IMG/VR virus record: IMGVR_UViG_3300025647_000225
Coordinates: 1 to 26,759 of that record
Origin: a virus
Direction: 5' to 3' (one strand)
DNA length: 26,759 nucleotides
Under the pieces are notes generated by a model. That model ran no database searches. It saw nothing but the letters and a program-made list of their open reading frames with translations, and had not been told where the DNA came from. The position numbers and the translations under genes were made by a program. The stretch's first letter is position 1. Every line of letters begins with the position of its first letter. Positions 18,136 through 26,617 of the stretch are shown here, one piece after another.

Positions 18136-19379
18136 GTTCGTTTCTTCCATTTTTCGAGTTGTTGTCGTGGTTGTTCATTTACGTGATACAAATTGCCGCA
18201 CCGATCACCGAAGATGCAGGCAGACGCCGATAACGGGAAATGATCCCCCGGCCAGCTTTCTGTTCCCCACCATTTCTGGCGGAAGTTCGGCCACCCATTG
18301 CTGCATGTGATCGCGTTCCGGAATGCGTAATACGTCCCGGAATAATGCCAGCGGTGTCGCGTGCCGAGATCCTTCGAGTGTTTCCGAAAGCTACCAACGA
18401 TCGCCGCACCGTTACGCATCTCATCAATCACGCCATCGATGTTGTGGTACACCGTCGAATACATCGCATCAATCCACCACTGAATCGGATCTGACTTGTC
18501 ATAGCCAGTCTGTGATCCCTTCCCGTGCAGACAGAACGTCACGTCATTCGGTCCCGTGTCCAGTGTTGGCAGCATCTGCTGATACGTGGCAACCTCACGC
18601 AATCCCTTCTGATGCTTTCCCTTTGCTCCGTTTTCCGCTGTGAATACTTCCCATCCATCGCCAAACGCTGCCACCGTATCATCCACGGAATAGGTATCGC
18701 GATCATACGCCACACCAAGAATCTTCCGCTTGAATCGATGCAGTTGCGGTTCCATTTTTGCCAGATGTGACCGCCAACCCTCGCCACGAGGATAGACGTG
18801 GAACATCAGCGTCAGTTCCGGCTCCCCGGTAAACGGCAGCGGTTCTTTCGGAATCGTCGGGCTGTGTGACAATGGCGGATATCGTCTCGCACGCTGCGTC
18901 AATTCTCGTGGCGGTCGTGCTTTCCGTTTCTGATTCGCTTCCGCTCTCGCTGTTTCAATCGCTGATGTCAGCAACGCATTCGCCGCCATCTTGCACGCTG
19001 CACGCCCGACCGCTGAATTCACGACCGCTTCACCGATATTCGCGAACGTAACGAGCTGGGCAGCATTCTTCATCATCTTGCTGACGATCAATTCCCGACT
19101 TGCTTCACACCAGTCGCATCCTTCGCGGTCCATCTGTGCTTTCAGATTCTTACATCCGCAACTGCCGGTGCCTTTCAAGCCAGTGATCCACGCGATCTTT
19201 CGAGCCAGTACCGTTCCCGGTTGCTCATTGTGTGCAGGCTGTGACGGTCGCGTGCTGTTGCGGTTCTGCATGAATGCCTCCCGCAGTTTCGGATTCGTCT
19301 GGCATAGGTGCATCGTTTCCGCACTCTTGACGATCGCAGCAGGACATTCGCTGTGATGTTCACACTTGCATAGCTTCAT
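18132..19379 (-). CDS. Glycosyltransferase with Cys-rich N-terminal region
   Basis: Start ATG at 19379, overlapping the previous stop (ATGA). The 415-aa product has an N-terminal Cys cluster (MKLCKCEHHSECPA and further Cys) and a segment GLKGTGSCGCKNLKAQMDREG CDWC, which I recall as a recurring module in planctomycete glycosyltransferases. The C-terminal half (from LTLMFHVYPRGEGWRSHL) carries LHGKGSQTG, WWIDAMYST, HYSGTYYAFRN and ESWPGDHFPL. These resemble glycosyltransferases that decorate surface glycans. It probably adds sugar to a virion protein, perhaps the Cys-rich adhesin encoded just upstream, or to host surface polymer. Both targets are inference. Confidence 0.7.
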   Translation of the reverse strand: MKLCKCEHHSECPAAIVKSAETMHLCQTNPKLREAFMQNRNSTRPSQPAHNEQPGTVLARKIAWITGLKGTGSCGCKNLKAQMDREGCDWCEASRELIVSKMMKNAAQLVTFANIGEAVVNSAVGRAACKMAANALLTSAIETARAEANQKRKARPPRELTQRARRYPPLSHSPTIPKEPLPFTGEPELTLMFHVYPRGEGWRSHLAKMEPQLHRFKRKILGVAYDRDTYSVDDTVAAFGDGWEVFTAENGAKGKHQKGLREVATYQQMLPTLDTGPNDVTFCLHGKGSQTGYDKSDPIQWWIDAMYSTVYHNIDGVIDEMRNGAAIVGSFRKHSKDLGTRHRWHYSGTYYAFRNAITCSNGWPNFRQKWWGTESWPGDHFPLSASACIFGDRCGNLYHVNEQPRQQLEKWKKRT

Positions 19380-21295
19380 GGTGGCAGATCCCCCCCGTCG
19401 CCTGTCATTACCACTTGAATCTCGCCTTCGCAGACTCCAACACAGTCGAAATCAAGTGTCCAAATCACCACGAATGGATCACAGGATATGAAGTCTGCAT
19501 AAGCGTACACTGGGAATGGCCCGGTATTGTTGCAGTTTAGACTCAGCTCATAATCGCCCAGTCCGTTCGCCTGTCCGAGTGCTGGCTGACAGTTGATGCT
19601 GATGTCCAGATTCGCCGCACCGACTGAACCAGATCCCTGCCATTCTGCACACGCATCACCCGCAATCAGCACATCGACGCTACCGCCACACAATAGGACC
19701 GTCGAATTATCCGGGCAGTTTTTCCCGATGGATGCAAAGTCGCAGCACTCAAGCTGTCCCGGTGGTGTCTGGCATGTGCCGCAAATCAGACATTGCAGCG
19801 TGATCGTCAGTGTCGTGTAATCACCCAGATCAATTTCACACGTCACGAATAGCCCGGAATGTGCGTCTGTTATGACTTCGCTGCACTCGTATTCTCCGCC
19901 ACCGTATTCCGTCGCGTTGATCGTCAGCAGGCATTCCGATTCGCCCGTGTACTGGTTTTCCTGATGCGTCAATGTCGCTGTGATATCATAGGTGTCATCG
20001 CTGCATTGAAACGAGCCAGACCAGCGAGCCAACGCCCACCCGAGATCACACGGACCCTCACCGTCCCAGTCCATGATTCCTTGCACAAGGCAATCATCCC
20101 AGATGGCACCCTGCGAATTTCTCGCGATCGTGGCACACAACTGACGGCAGGTACAATCCACGGTCCCGCAGTAGTATTCGGAGCACCCATCGTACTCAGG
20201 ATTCCGACGCCGCAACCGCTGTGGCTTGTACGTCCAGAACGTAAACGTGCCAGAACATTCGTCGTCATACGTTCCGGTCACCACATCTTCAATGGTGCCT
20301 TCGAGATCCTTGCAATCCTGCCCCGTTTCACCGTAGGCCGGACACTGAGGCCAGACTCCGACAATGACGCCATCGATCTCAACGAAAAAATAGCAATTAG
20401 TCCTGACCGCCCAGTACCCGCGAAACGTCGAGCCGTTGATCGTGCCCGTGTACGCCCCTTCCGCATCACTCCACAACGCGAATGAGCTATGGTCCGTTTC
20501 GTAACACTCATGCAGTAGACACAGGCGACACACCGCCGTTTTGCAGCAGTGCAGGTGACTTGTTGACGTGTATCCGTCGCCATCTGTGCCACCGTCCGAA
20601 TTACACAGGGCGTCCAGCACTTCGCGAAAGATCGCCCCGAAGTCCAGCGTCCCGATGAAGTCCCGGAACACTCCACCGCCATTCGTGGCAGCCTGACCGT
20701 AGATCCTGCGAGCTTCAGTTGTGTGACTGTCTGAGCGGAAACCAGACCCGAGATAGATCGTACTGGTGATGATGTCCGACGCAGCCCCATTCGTGGCAGC
20801 TGTTAGGAATTCGTTTTCGTCAGTCGTCGAATATGTGTCATTGTTTCCGCCAGGCAAAAAGTCATCGACGAAGAAAATATACTTCCGCACAGTCGGATCT
20901 GACCGCCATCCGCTCGCTGCAACCGCATCCTCTAAACCGCCATTGATGTCGCGTGCTGTCCCGGTGTTGGTCCCGTCAGATAACCCGTCAATCGTCGTTT
21001 TGAACGCGGTGGCATTGTTCAGGCTGAATGACTGTTCTTCGGTAACCACTCCCAGATAATCGACCACGATCAGGCCAAGTTGGTAGTCCGTCGTGCTGTC
21101 TGCAATGTCATCAGCAAACAGCTTCATTCCGTTTTTCAGGCCGGTATACAATGACGGATCATTGCGACCCACGACAAACATGACATCCAGCTTGTCACAC
21201 GTCGTTTCCGCCGGCACCAGTGCCTGTTCCGGGCAATCGTCTACAATCCGCTCATGGCAGATATTACTGATCGGGCTGCGAATTCGCCCCATCAT
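19376..21295 (-). CDS. Large Cys-rich vWA-like virion protein (adhesin candidate)
   Basis: Start ATG at 21295 (or 21292), overlapping the previous stop, with GAGGTGG upstream. The 639-aa product has a von Willebrand A-like Rossmann domain at about residues 35-235 (LDVMFVVGRNDPSLYTGLKN, ... LGLIVVDYLG ..., KYIFFVDDFLPGG). At the metal site the usual D-x-S-x-S is replaced by VGRNDPS, so the metal-dependent adhesion site is degenerate. From about residue 235 the protein becomes very rich in cysteine: I count about 37 in all, 34 of them after the vWA region. The Cys-rich part is made of short strand repeats (CxxC, CC) typical of disulfide-linked extracellular modules. As the last tail-module gene it is a good receptor-binding candidate. 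Confidence 0.6.
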   Translation of the reverse strand: MMGRIRSPISNICHERIVDDCPEQALVPAETTCDKLDVMFVVGRNDPSLYTGLKNGMKLFADDIADSTTDYQLGLIVVDYLGVVTEEQSFSLNNATAFKTTIDGLSDGTNTGTARDINGGLEDAVAASGWRSDPTVRKYIFFVDDFLPGGNNDTYSTTDENEFLTAATNGAASDIITSTIYLGSGFRSDSHTTEARRIYGQAATNGGGVFRDFIGTLDFGAIFREVLDALCNSDGGTDGDGYTSTSHLHCCKTAVCRLCLLHECYETDHSSFALWSDAEGAYTGTINGSTFRGYWAVRTNCYFFVEIDGVIVGVWPQCPAYGETGQDCKDLEGTIEDVVTGTYDDECSGTFTFWTYKPQRLRRRNPEYDGCSEYYCGTVDCTCRQLCATIARNSQGAIWDDCLVQGIMDWDGEGPCDLGWALARWSGSFQCSDDTYDITATLTHQENQYTGESECLLTINATEYGGGEYECSEVITDAHSGLFVTCEIDLGDYTTLTITLQCLICGTCQTPPGQLECCDFASIGKNCPDNSTVLLCGGSVDVLIAGDACAEWQGSGSVGAANLDISINCQPALGQANGLGDYELSLNCNNTGPFPVYAYADFISCDPFVVIWTLDFDCVGVCEGEIQVVMTGDGGDLPP

Positions 21296-21726
21296 GCCAC
21301 CTCATCGCAGGTCACATTGATGCAGATGTCAATGATGAAATACTTCGATTCGTTCGTATACGGATTGCACGCACGATAGAACTGCACCACAGCCCCCAGC
21401 AACTCCGCTTCGGTATAGCCTGCCATTTTGCCGTTCGTGTCTGGGCATGGATCGTAGATCAGGATCTCGCCTTCGTAGTCTTGATCCGGCAGCGTTTGGC
21501 ATCCGTTGACCCATGTTGTGGCGGCATCTGGATCAACCTTCACGTACCAATCTTCACAGACCGCTTCGACAATGACACCATGCCCGATAATGGCATTTGT
21601 GGCCCCGCTGCCCTTCTTGTGCCATCGGTTCCGCGTCTGCCTCGGATTCCGTTCGCGTCGAATCGTCTCACGAATCACACGGGCAATCTGATCGTACAGC
21701 TCGCGGCTTATCAGTCCGCCTGACAT
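21292..21726 (-). CDS. Hypothetical virion-associated protein, 144 aa
   Basis: Start ATG at 21726, sharing one base with the stop of the upstream gene (TAATG). The protein has a basic helical N-terminus (ISRELYDQIARVIRETIRRE RNPRQTRN), then a beta-rich domain with IIGHGVIVEAVCEDWYVKVD and QDYEGEILIYDPCPDTNG, and ends with several cysteines (ACNPYTNESKYFIIDICINV TC). It lies between a tail protein and the Cys-rich adhesin candidate and may attach the adhesin to the tail. No family is recognised. Confidence 0.65.
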   Translation of the reverse strand: MSGGLISRELYDQIARVIRETIRRERNPRQTRNRWHKKGSGATNAIIGHGVIVEAVCEDWYVKVDPDAATTWVNGCQTLPDQDYEGEILIYDPCPDTNGKMAGYTEAELLGAVVQFYRACNPYTNESKYFIIDICINVTCDEVA

Positions 21727-22586
21727 TACGTGATCCCCGGTAGCGTTGTGAAATCCAGTTGAGGATAGATCGTAAAGTTGCCGAACACCGCCGTTGCAGG
21801 TGACGGATTCAGTAATTGTGCCCCGCTACCGTCCAACAACGCTGGCGTCGTCACTTCCTCGCCATCTTCTGGATTCAGTATCTGTATCAAATTGCCTCGT
21901 GATATTTCACGGAATCCAGCGTCAAGCGGTTTCAATGCCCATCCGTCCTTGTGGATGTGAATCTCGAAGGACACAGGATAAAACGCGGTCCCGTTCCGGT
22001 CTTCACGTTCGCCAATTTCCAACCGCTGAAACTTCGCAAGTCCTGCCGCGATCGCCAGCCCGCCAATCGTAATTGCTCCATTGTTGATTGAATTCTGATA
22101 ACTAAGCACCCACGACGGAACCGATGTCTGATTTGATCGAATCTTAGCTATCAGGTGTGCTGCATCCCTCGTTGGTGTCGGATCGATGAAATAATCACCC
22201 GCACTATTCAGGATCGCGTTGCCACTGGTGTCAGCAAAGATCGCTTCGTCGTAAATCTCTGACGACCATGACACCAACACCTCATCGCTCGCCGGATTGC
22301 TGCTGTCCAGCGTCCGTTTCGATGAATACGTCACGACCACATCCCACGCAAACGGCGTGCTACTTTTCTGCGTGTAGCTGATATCTGTCGCGTAGGCATT
22401 CGACCCAATCGGATCCGGATGTGCAGCACCATAGGCAGGCAGTCCAGTTGCACCTGAAACGGTCCCTTCGCGATCAGTCTTGCTGTCCGTTTCTACCAGC
22501 CAGCCCCGCGTATAGGTCCATTCACCGCCGTTGTATCGAGCGGATCGCCTTTCCCATACTTCTTTTGCACTTCCCACAACTGCCAT
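21726..22586 (-). CDS. Tail-associated protein, 286 aa
   Basis: Start ATG at 22586, overlapping the tape-measure stop (TAATG). The protein is beta-rich with long strand stretches (NGGEWTYTRGWLVETDSKTD; PVSFEIHIHKDGWALKPLDA) and ends NFTIYPQLDFTTLPGIT. A beta-rich protein directly after the tape measure commonly belongs to the tail tip or distal tail. No defined family signature is visible, so only a tail position is asserted. Confidence 0.65.
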   Translation of the reverse strand: MAVVGSAKEVWERRSARYNGGEWTYTRGWLVETDSKTDREGTVSGATGLPAYGAAHPDPIGSNAYATDISYTQKSSTPFAWDVVVTYSSKRTLDSSNPASDEVLVSWSSEIYDEAIFADTSGNAILNSAGDYFIDPTPTRDAAHLIAKIRSNQTSVPSWVLSYQNSINNGAITIGGLAIAAGLAKFQRLEIGEREDRNGTAFYPVSFEIHIHKDGWALKPLDAGFREISRGNLIQILNPEDGEEVTTPALLDGSGAQLLNPSPATAVFGNFTIYPQLDFTTLPGIT

Positions 22587-23914
22587 TACGTTGCCGCTCC
22601 AAATACTTCAATTCGGACTGGTGCTGCCTGAATCGCCTCTTTGATCTCTTTCTGAATCTTTGTCTGTGCTTTAGCCTCTGCTAATTCAGGCGACTTTTCC
22701 CGCTGCATTGCTCTGATAATTGTCTCAAATGCTTCAGCAGATCCCTGTTGCTGTGCTGAGGTGAATCGCTGCTCTTTTCTTATCTGTTTTCCGTCATCTC
22801 CCTTTTCTTTTTGCAATCGTTCCACCTCCGCGAATATCTGACGCAATTGCTCAACGTCCAGCGGATCAACTCCCGCGTCAAGCATCTTCTGGAGTTTCAG
22901 ACTCGTTTCAGTAGCTTCGCCTCGCAGTATCTTGAGGCGGTCCTCCATCTCTTCCAATGTTGCAGCAAATCCACCGTCCCCACGTTTAATCTCTATGCCA
23001 ATATCTGCTACATCCAATTGACGCTGCTTACGTCTCTGCAAATCTCCCTTTCTTGCTTCATCTTCCCATTGCTTCAACAGCTTCGGATCGATCTTTCCAG
23101 CTTCACCTGTGAACTCCTGCATCAATGCAATTGCTCTTTCTGTCACATCTGCCACCTTAGTGATCGCCGGAAGCAGCCAATCCTGCATGGCAATTGCAAT
23201 TGACTCAATTGCGGGTGCCGTTTGGATTGCGAATTCTTGCCATAGACCAACAAACACTTTCGACAGTCGATTCATGGCATCATTTGCAGCTTCAACTCTG
23301 GCTAATTCTTCGCGTGTGTGCGTCAGATTCAGCCGTTCTGCTTCCGCCTGAAATGCTGCCAGACCATCCTTCCCATCATCCAGCATGCTAATGATGTCAG
23401 CCCCGGATCGTCCGAATAGATCCATCGCAATTCTGACACGTTCCGCAGGACGCTCGACACCCTTAAACGCCTCCGCGATCTCCGCCAATGCCAAGTCAGG
23501 TGACATTCGCGAAAGTTCCTCGGCACTTAATCCGAGTTCATCCAGTGCGTCTTTCCCCGGACCGACTCCAGTGAGTGCCTCACCGATGTTTCGCGTCATC
23601 ATTCGCAAAGCCGTTGCACCGGATTCGATGCTCAATCCGCTTTGCTCAAATGCCAGATTCAGACCTGCCAGCTTTTCCGTCGCGATGCCGAGCCTGTCCG
23701 ACATTTTGGCGATCTTGTCCAGTTCACCGAACTGCTGTGCAGTCTTGTACGCAGCCGCACCGATCGCAGCAATGCCCGCAGCTACGCCGATTTTCAGCAG
23801 CTTAGTCGCAGCCTCCGAAAAGACGGCCATTTCACGCTTGCCATCCTTCATACCCGCCTTGAATTTGCGAGTGTCTGCATTCAGGTGGACTACTAAATCA
23901 CCGATACTGGGCAT
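22586..23914 (-). CDS. Tail tape measure protein (short)
   Basis: Start ATG at 23914, four bases after the end of the chaperone gene. The 442-aa product begins MPSIGDLVVHLNADTRKFKAGM, a common tape-measure opening (LxxDxxxFxxGM). It has a hydrophobic Ala-rich segment (LLKIGVAAGIAAIGAAAY), SDRLGIATEKLAGLNLAFEQ and RMAMDLFGRSGADI-type sequence, a second hydrophobic helix (IAIAMQDWLLPAITK), and a long charged helical region. Tape measures set tail length and channel DNA. At roughly 0.15 nm per residue this would give a tail of about 65 nm. The position right after the G/GT chaperones is decisive. Confidence 0.88.
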   Translation of the reverse strand: MPSIGDLVVHLNADTRKFKAGMKDGKREMAVFSEAATKLLKIGVAAGIAAIGAAAYKTAQQFGELDKIAKMSDRLGIATEKLAGLNLAFEQSGLSIESGATALRMMTRNIGEALTGVGPGKDALDELGLSAEELSRMSPDLALAEIAEAFKGVERPAERVRIAMDLFGRSGADIISMLDDGKDGLAAFQAEAERLNLTHTREELARVEAANDAMNRLSKVFVGLWQEFAIQTAPAIESIAIAMQDWLLPAITKVADVTERAIALMQEFTGEAGKIDPKLLKQWEDEARKGDLQRRKQRQLDVADIGIEIKRGDGGFAATLEEMEDRLKILRGEATETSLKLQKMLDAGVDPLDVEQLRQIFAEVERLQKEKGDDGKQIRKEQRFTSAQQQGSAEAFETIIRAMQREKSPELAEAKAQTKIQKEIKEAIQAAPVRIEVFGAAT

Positions 23915-23918
23915 TGGT

Positions 23919-24589
23919 TCATTTCAGTTTCAGGCCACGTTGCTTGATATACGCCTTGCCAGCACTCGTACCGACCTTCTGCTTCTTTTTCTTCATCCAC
24001 GGCATAAACGAATCAACATCCAACTGATCCTGAGCCATGTAATTCGACAACAACCACGCCATCAGCCCGAGCATGTCCGTTTGATGGTCAATCGGTTGGA
24101 TCTCATCGTATTGCTCCCATTCGTCGAATTGCTGAACCGTCATCCGTTCCAGCATCCCGTCAACATCAACCGTTCCCTCCACGTGATGTGCCAGCTTGTA
24201 CGCTAAGAATCTCCGCCTGTTGTTTCTGAGTCGTTTCCCAACGACTTCGAATTCAGATCACCCTCGTTGAGTGCATCTGCCGCGTCATTCAACCGATTCA
24301 CGACGATTGCAGGCCACTGTTTCACAGTCTCCAAATCATCCAGGCTGAAAATCGGCTGCCCTGATTCATCGACCATGCAAAATATGATGTACCGCTCTTT
24401 CAGTTCTCCGAGCTTGCCTGCGTCCTTCTCGAATTTCGAGTTGAGCATAGACATTCGAAATTCAGACCATTCCTTCGCGGTCAACTGCCTGACATAAACG
24501 GAAACGCCATCACCGAATTCAGGCAATGGCACCTCCTGACGTTTCAGCGTCACACCGCTCCGCAACAGCTCCGCACTTGCGATCGTCAT
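23919..24589 (-). CDS. Tail assembly chaperone GT, -1 frameshift product (223 aa)
   Basis: The downstream frame (stop at 23919-23921) has no good start of its own. It is open back to 24257 and therefore overlaps the end of the upstream frame. A -1 shift at G-GGA-AAC (24239-24233) joins residues 1-119 of the G-like protein to 104 new residues that begin RLRNNRRRFLAYKLAHHV. The added part has an EGTVDVDGMLERMTVQQFDE WEQYDEI segment, the typical T-domain helix pattern. In lambda-like tails G and GT coat the tape measure and recruit tube subunits before being released. Length and placement fit exactly. Confidence 0.85.
24203..24589 (-). CDS. Tail assembly chaperone G-like protein, 128 aa
   Basis: Start ATG at 24589, overlapping the previous stop (ATGA). 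The protein has EVPLPEFGDGVSVYVRQLTA KEWSEFRMSMLN, then FCMVDESGQPIFSLDDLETV and a C-terminal helix LNRLNDAADALNEGD-type segment ending SLGNDSETTGGDS. Acidic small proteins with a FxDGxxVxVRxLTAxE opening are usual gpG-like chaperones. This is the product of normal termination; the frameshifted longer form is entered separately. Confidence 0.85.
   Translation of the reverse strand: MTIASAELLRSGVTLKRQEVPLPEFGDGVSVYVRQLTAKEWSEFRMSMLNSKFEKDAGKLGELKERYIIFCMVDESGQPIFSLDDLETVKQWPAIVVNRLNDAADALNEGDLNSKSLGNDSETTGGDS
24233..24239 (-). promoter_or_regulatory. Slippery heptamer GGGAAAC for -1 frameshifting
   Basis: In the zero frame it reads TT-G GGA AAC GAC, which matches X-XXY-YYZ. Lambda uses GGGAAAG at the same gene. 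The zero-frame stop TAG lies about 28 bases further on. Confidence 0.85.
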
Positions 24590-24957
24590 TCGTTGTCTTC
24601 CTCCGTGTCATCTTCCAGTGATTCGTCCCAGTTCGGACCCTTGATGTACGATCCATCCTCGTTGTATCCCTTGATTTTCTCATCGAAAAACAACTGATAG
24701 TCATCTGGATGGATTCCGTGCCTGACCGCTTCATTCGATCGTTGAGCCGCCGTCTGCTCGCGGGATGACATTCCAGCCGCCAGCACACATTCATCGTCCG
24801 CTGGCTTCGCTGTTCCCATCCTCACGAGCATGTAGGCTTTCGGATGTTCCTCAATCGTGCCTGCTGGCCAGTACCGATTTCCATCCCGCTCGATTAGACG
24901 CTCGTCCTCGATCCAATCTCGTGGCTCGTGAACGTCGAATAGATACTCAGCTTTCAT
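24586..24957 (-). CDS. Hypothetical tail-module protein, 123 aa
   Basis: Start ATG at 24957, sharing one base with the stop of the tail tube gene (TAATG). The protein has YLFDVHEPRDWIEDERLIER, a GNRYWPAGTIEEHPKAYMLV RMGTA segment and a strongly acidic C-terminus (ESLEDDTEEDNE). A gene of this size between the tube and the chaperones is usual in siphoviruses. I do not recognise its family. Confidence 0.6.
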   Translation of the reverse strand: MKAEYLFDVHEPRDWIEDERLIERDGNRYWPAGTIEEHPKAYMLVRMGTAKPADDECVLAAGMSSREQTAAQRSNEAVRHGIHPDDYQLFFDEKIKGYNEDGSYIKGPNWDESLEDDTEEDNE

Positions 24958-25373
24958 TATGTCGAGTATTCCAGAAGTTGATTCAGTTTCAGAGACACAT
25001 CCGCTGTCAGCCCGTTATTCATGGCCCCGGTGATGTCCATTCCGACACCTGCCGAATCGAATGTTGATGTTGTTGTTCCAGCATCCACGAACACAATCGA
25101 CCAGGCACACGTCGCGGGAGTCGTGATCAGATCAGTGATCGCCTGATGACCAGCGAGATTCGGATCGTAAAAAAGCGAGAAGTCAAACGTGCCGCCTTCA
25201 CTGTATCCAGTCGGTGCGTATTCCTTCCCCGCTCCAGTCGTGTCCAGTGTCGTCGCGTCGTATGTTTCCGACTCCGCACCCGACTGGCTGAATTCAATGA
25301 TCTGTGCCACTGGTGTCAGTGTTGTGGTGATCGTCTGGTTGATCACCGTTCCCTTTGTAATGACCTTTGCCAT
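24957..25373 (-). CDS. Major tail tube protein
   Basis: Start ATG at 25373. The 138-aa product is beta-rich, with QIIEFSQSGAESETYDATTL DTTGAGKEYAPTGYSEGGTF then DFSLFYDPNLAGHQAITDLI and a closing strand pair. The order E-S-E-x-Y-D-A-T-x-x-D-T, G-Y-x-E-x-G-x-F, and Y-D-P-N is the usual form of phage tail tube proteins, which stack as hexameric rings to form the DNA channel. It lies between the tail terminator and the chaperones as expected. Confidence 0.85.
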   Translation of the reverse strand: MAKVITKGTVINQTITTTLTPVAQIIEFSQSGAESETYDATTLDTTGAGKEYAPTGYSEGGTFDFSLFYDPNLAGHQAITDLITTPATCAWSIVFVDAGTTTSTFDSAGVGMDITGAMNNGLTADVSLKLNQLLEYST

Positions 25374-25383
25374 CGATTCACTC

Positions 25384-25785
25384 CTATGCTGGTTCGTACT
25401 GGATTGTCACATCCAGCAACGTCGTATGGATTCCACCGTCAGAACCGTCTGCCGGTGGCTCGTAATCAGTGCTTTCGTCGTTCATCAGAACAGCCTTAAT
25501 CGTCTGGCTGCCTGCTGCCCCCGTGTAATCATCCAGAAACACCCGCACCGCGTTTCCGATATCCTCCGCCGTTGTACTTAATGCAGCTTTGCAATCGATG
25601 TCGAAATCAACCGCCCTCAGTGAACCAGTGCCATCCAGTGACAGAAACTCATCCGATCCCATTTGCGTTATCACGATGTAAGGCAATGCCGCTTTCTGCG
25701 GAGCTTTGCCGATGTAAACACGCGATCCAACGTACGTTGAAATCGTGCCTTCATTCTTCAGAACTGAAACAAGTCCGCCTCTCAC
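25384..25785 (-). CDS. Tail terminator/completion protein (DUF3168-like)
   Basis: Starts with GTG at 25785, overlapping the previous stop (GTGA). The 133-aa product has TISTYVGSRVYIGKAPQKAA LPYIVITQMG, then RAVDFDIDCKAALSTTAEDI GNAVR and LLDVTIQYEP. A V-G-x-R-I-Y-x-x-x-A-P-Q-x-x-x-x-PY-I opening, an A-E-x-I-x-x-A-V-R helix and a final D-x-x-I-x-Y-E strand are characteristic of DUF3168 proteins. These cap the tail tube and join it to the head. Confidence 0.85.
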   Translation of the reverse strand: MRGGLVSVLKNEGTISTYVGSRVYIGKAPQKAALPYIVITQMGSDEFLSLDGTGSLRAVDFDIDCKAALSTTAEDIGNAVRVFLDDYTGAAGSQTIKAVLMNDESTDYEPPADGSDGGIHTTLLDVTIQYEPA

Positions 25786-26276
25786 AGTTTGAATGCCTCT
25801 TTTCTGATACCGTCAGCGAATGCCTTTGTGACCGCTTGTCTAATTTCTGACTTCGACGAATTCATTCCTCGTTTCGCCAAGCCCGGCCATTTCGGTTTCA
25901 TCCGCCTTGTCCCCGTGATAAACCAGTGCAGATTGTTCGGAGCAATACCTGTACCACGCTTCCCTGCCGACCTTCGCTTCTCTTTCTGCTTGATGCCCCA
26001 CTCTTTGAGCTTGGCTCGTTTCTTGCCTACTTTTGAGCCAACCTTGCCAACCTTCTGGCCGTAGGTGTCCGATTTACGTGATCGGTCTACCTTAAAACTC
26101 CATCCAATCGCCTTCCGTGCCTCTTTGTACTTGGATGGAATCTCTGCCTTGATCCCTTTCACCGCAGCCTGCAATCCCTTACGCACCGCTGCCGTGGCAA
26201 CTTTCTTCTGCACCTTTTCTGTCAGCTTTTCAATGTTCCGATCCAGCTCTTTTATTCCCGTCACGTAAACCGTCAT
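25782..26276 (-). CDS. HK97 gp10-like head-tail/tail completion protein
   Basis: Start ATG at 26276, overlapping the adaptor stop (ATGA). The 164-aa protein is very basic. It begins with GIKELDRNIEKLTEKVQKKV ATAAVRKGLQAAVKGIKAE, the typical opening of HK97 gp10 family proteins, and has a WFITGTRRMKPKWPGLAKRG segment and an AVTKAFADGI helix near the end. The family links connector to tail and helps complete the tail. The unusually Lys/Arg-rich centre (GKVGSKVGKKRAKLKEWGIK) is a local insertion compared with the usual length. Confidence 0.85.
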   Translation of the reverse strand: MTVYVTGIKELDRNIEKLTEKVQKKVATAAVRKGLQAAVKGIKAEIPSKYKEARKAIGWSFKVDRSRKSDTYGQKVGKVGSKVGKKRAKLKEWGIKQKEKRRSAGKRGTGIAPNNLHWFITGTRRMKPKWPGLAKRGMNSSKSEIRQAVTKAFADGIRKEAFKL

Positions 26277-26617
26277 TGGACTCGCCGTTTCGTCTGAATC
26301 TCGATGACCTCATGAGCCAGATCGACATCAATCACAGCGAGAATCTCATACGTCACATCCTCGCTGACCAATTGCATATCAGGTGTCGCAGCCGCTAGCG
26401 TTTTCGTCCACTGCACCCGCCAGACGTGGTCAACGTCCGCATTGACTTGATCGACTTTCCAGAATTCCCTGCCTCCCTTGCTCTTAACAGTGGCATACGC
26501 ATTTGCATACGTCGTCCAATTCGAAGCAGACGTGATGTCAATGTGTCCGTGATCATCCGCAGTCCCCGTCAGTTGCTGAATCACAACCCGCTTATTGTAT
26601 TCGCTCGCACATCTCAT
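26273..26617 (-). CDS. Phage head-tail adaptor
   Basis: The frame opens at 26716, but ATG at 26617 overlaps the TAA of the upstream gene (TAATG) and is the likely start, giving 114 aa. The product has MRCASEYNKRVVIQQLTGTA DDHGHID, then ASNWTTYANAYATVKSKGGR EFWKVDQ, WRVQWTKTLAA and a closing YEILAVIDVDLAHEVIEIQT KRR. The I-Q-x-L-T-x-x-x-D-x-x-G and W-x-x-x-x-x-x-A-x-x-x-x-x-x-G-x-E pattern is that of the Phage_H_T_join family of ring-forming adaptors. Confidence 0.85.
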   Translation of the reverse strand: MRCASEYNKRVVIQQLTGTADDHGHIDITSASNWTTYANAYATVKSKGGREFWKVDQVNADVDHVWRVQWTKTLAAATPDMQLVSEDVTYEILAVIDVDLAHEVIEIQTKRRVQ

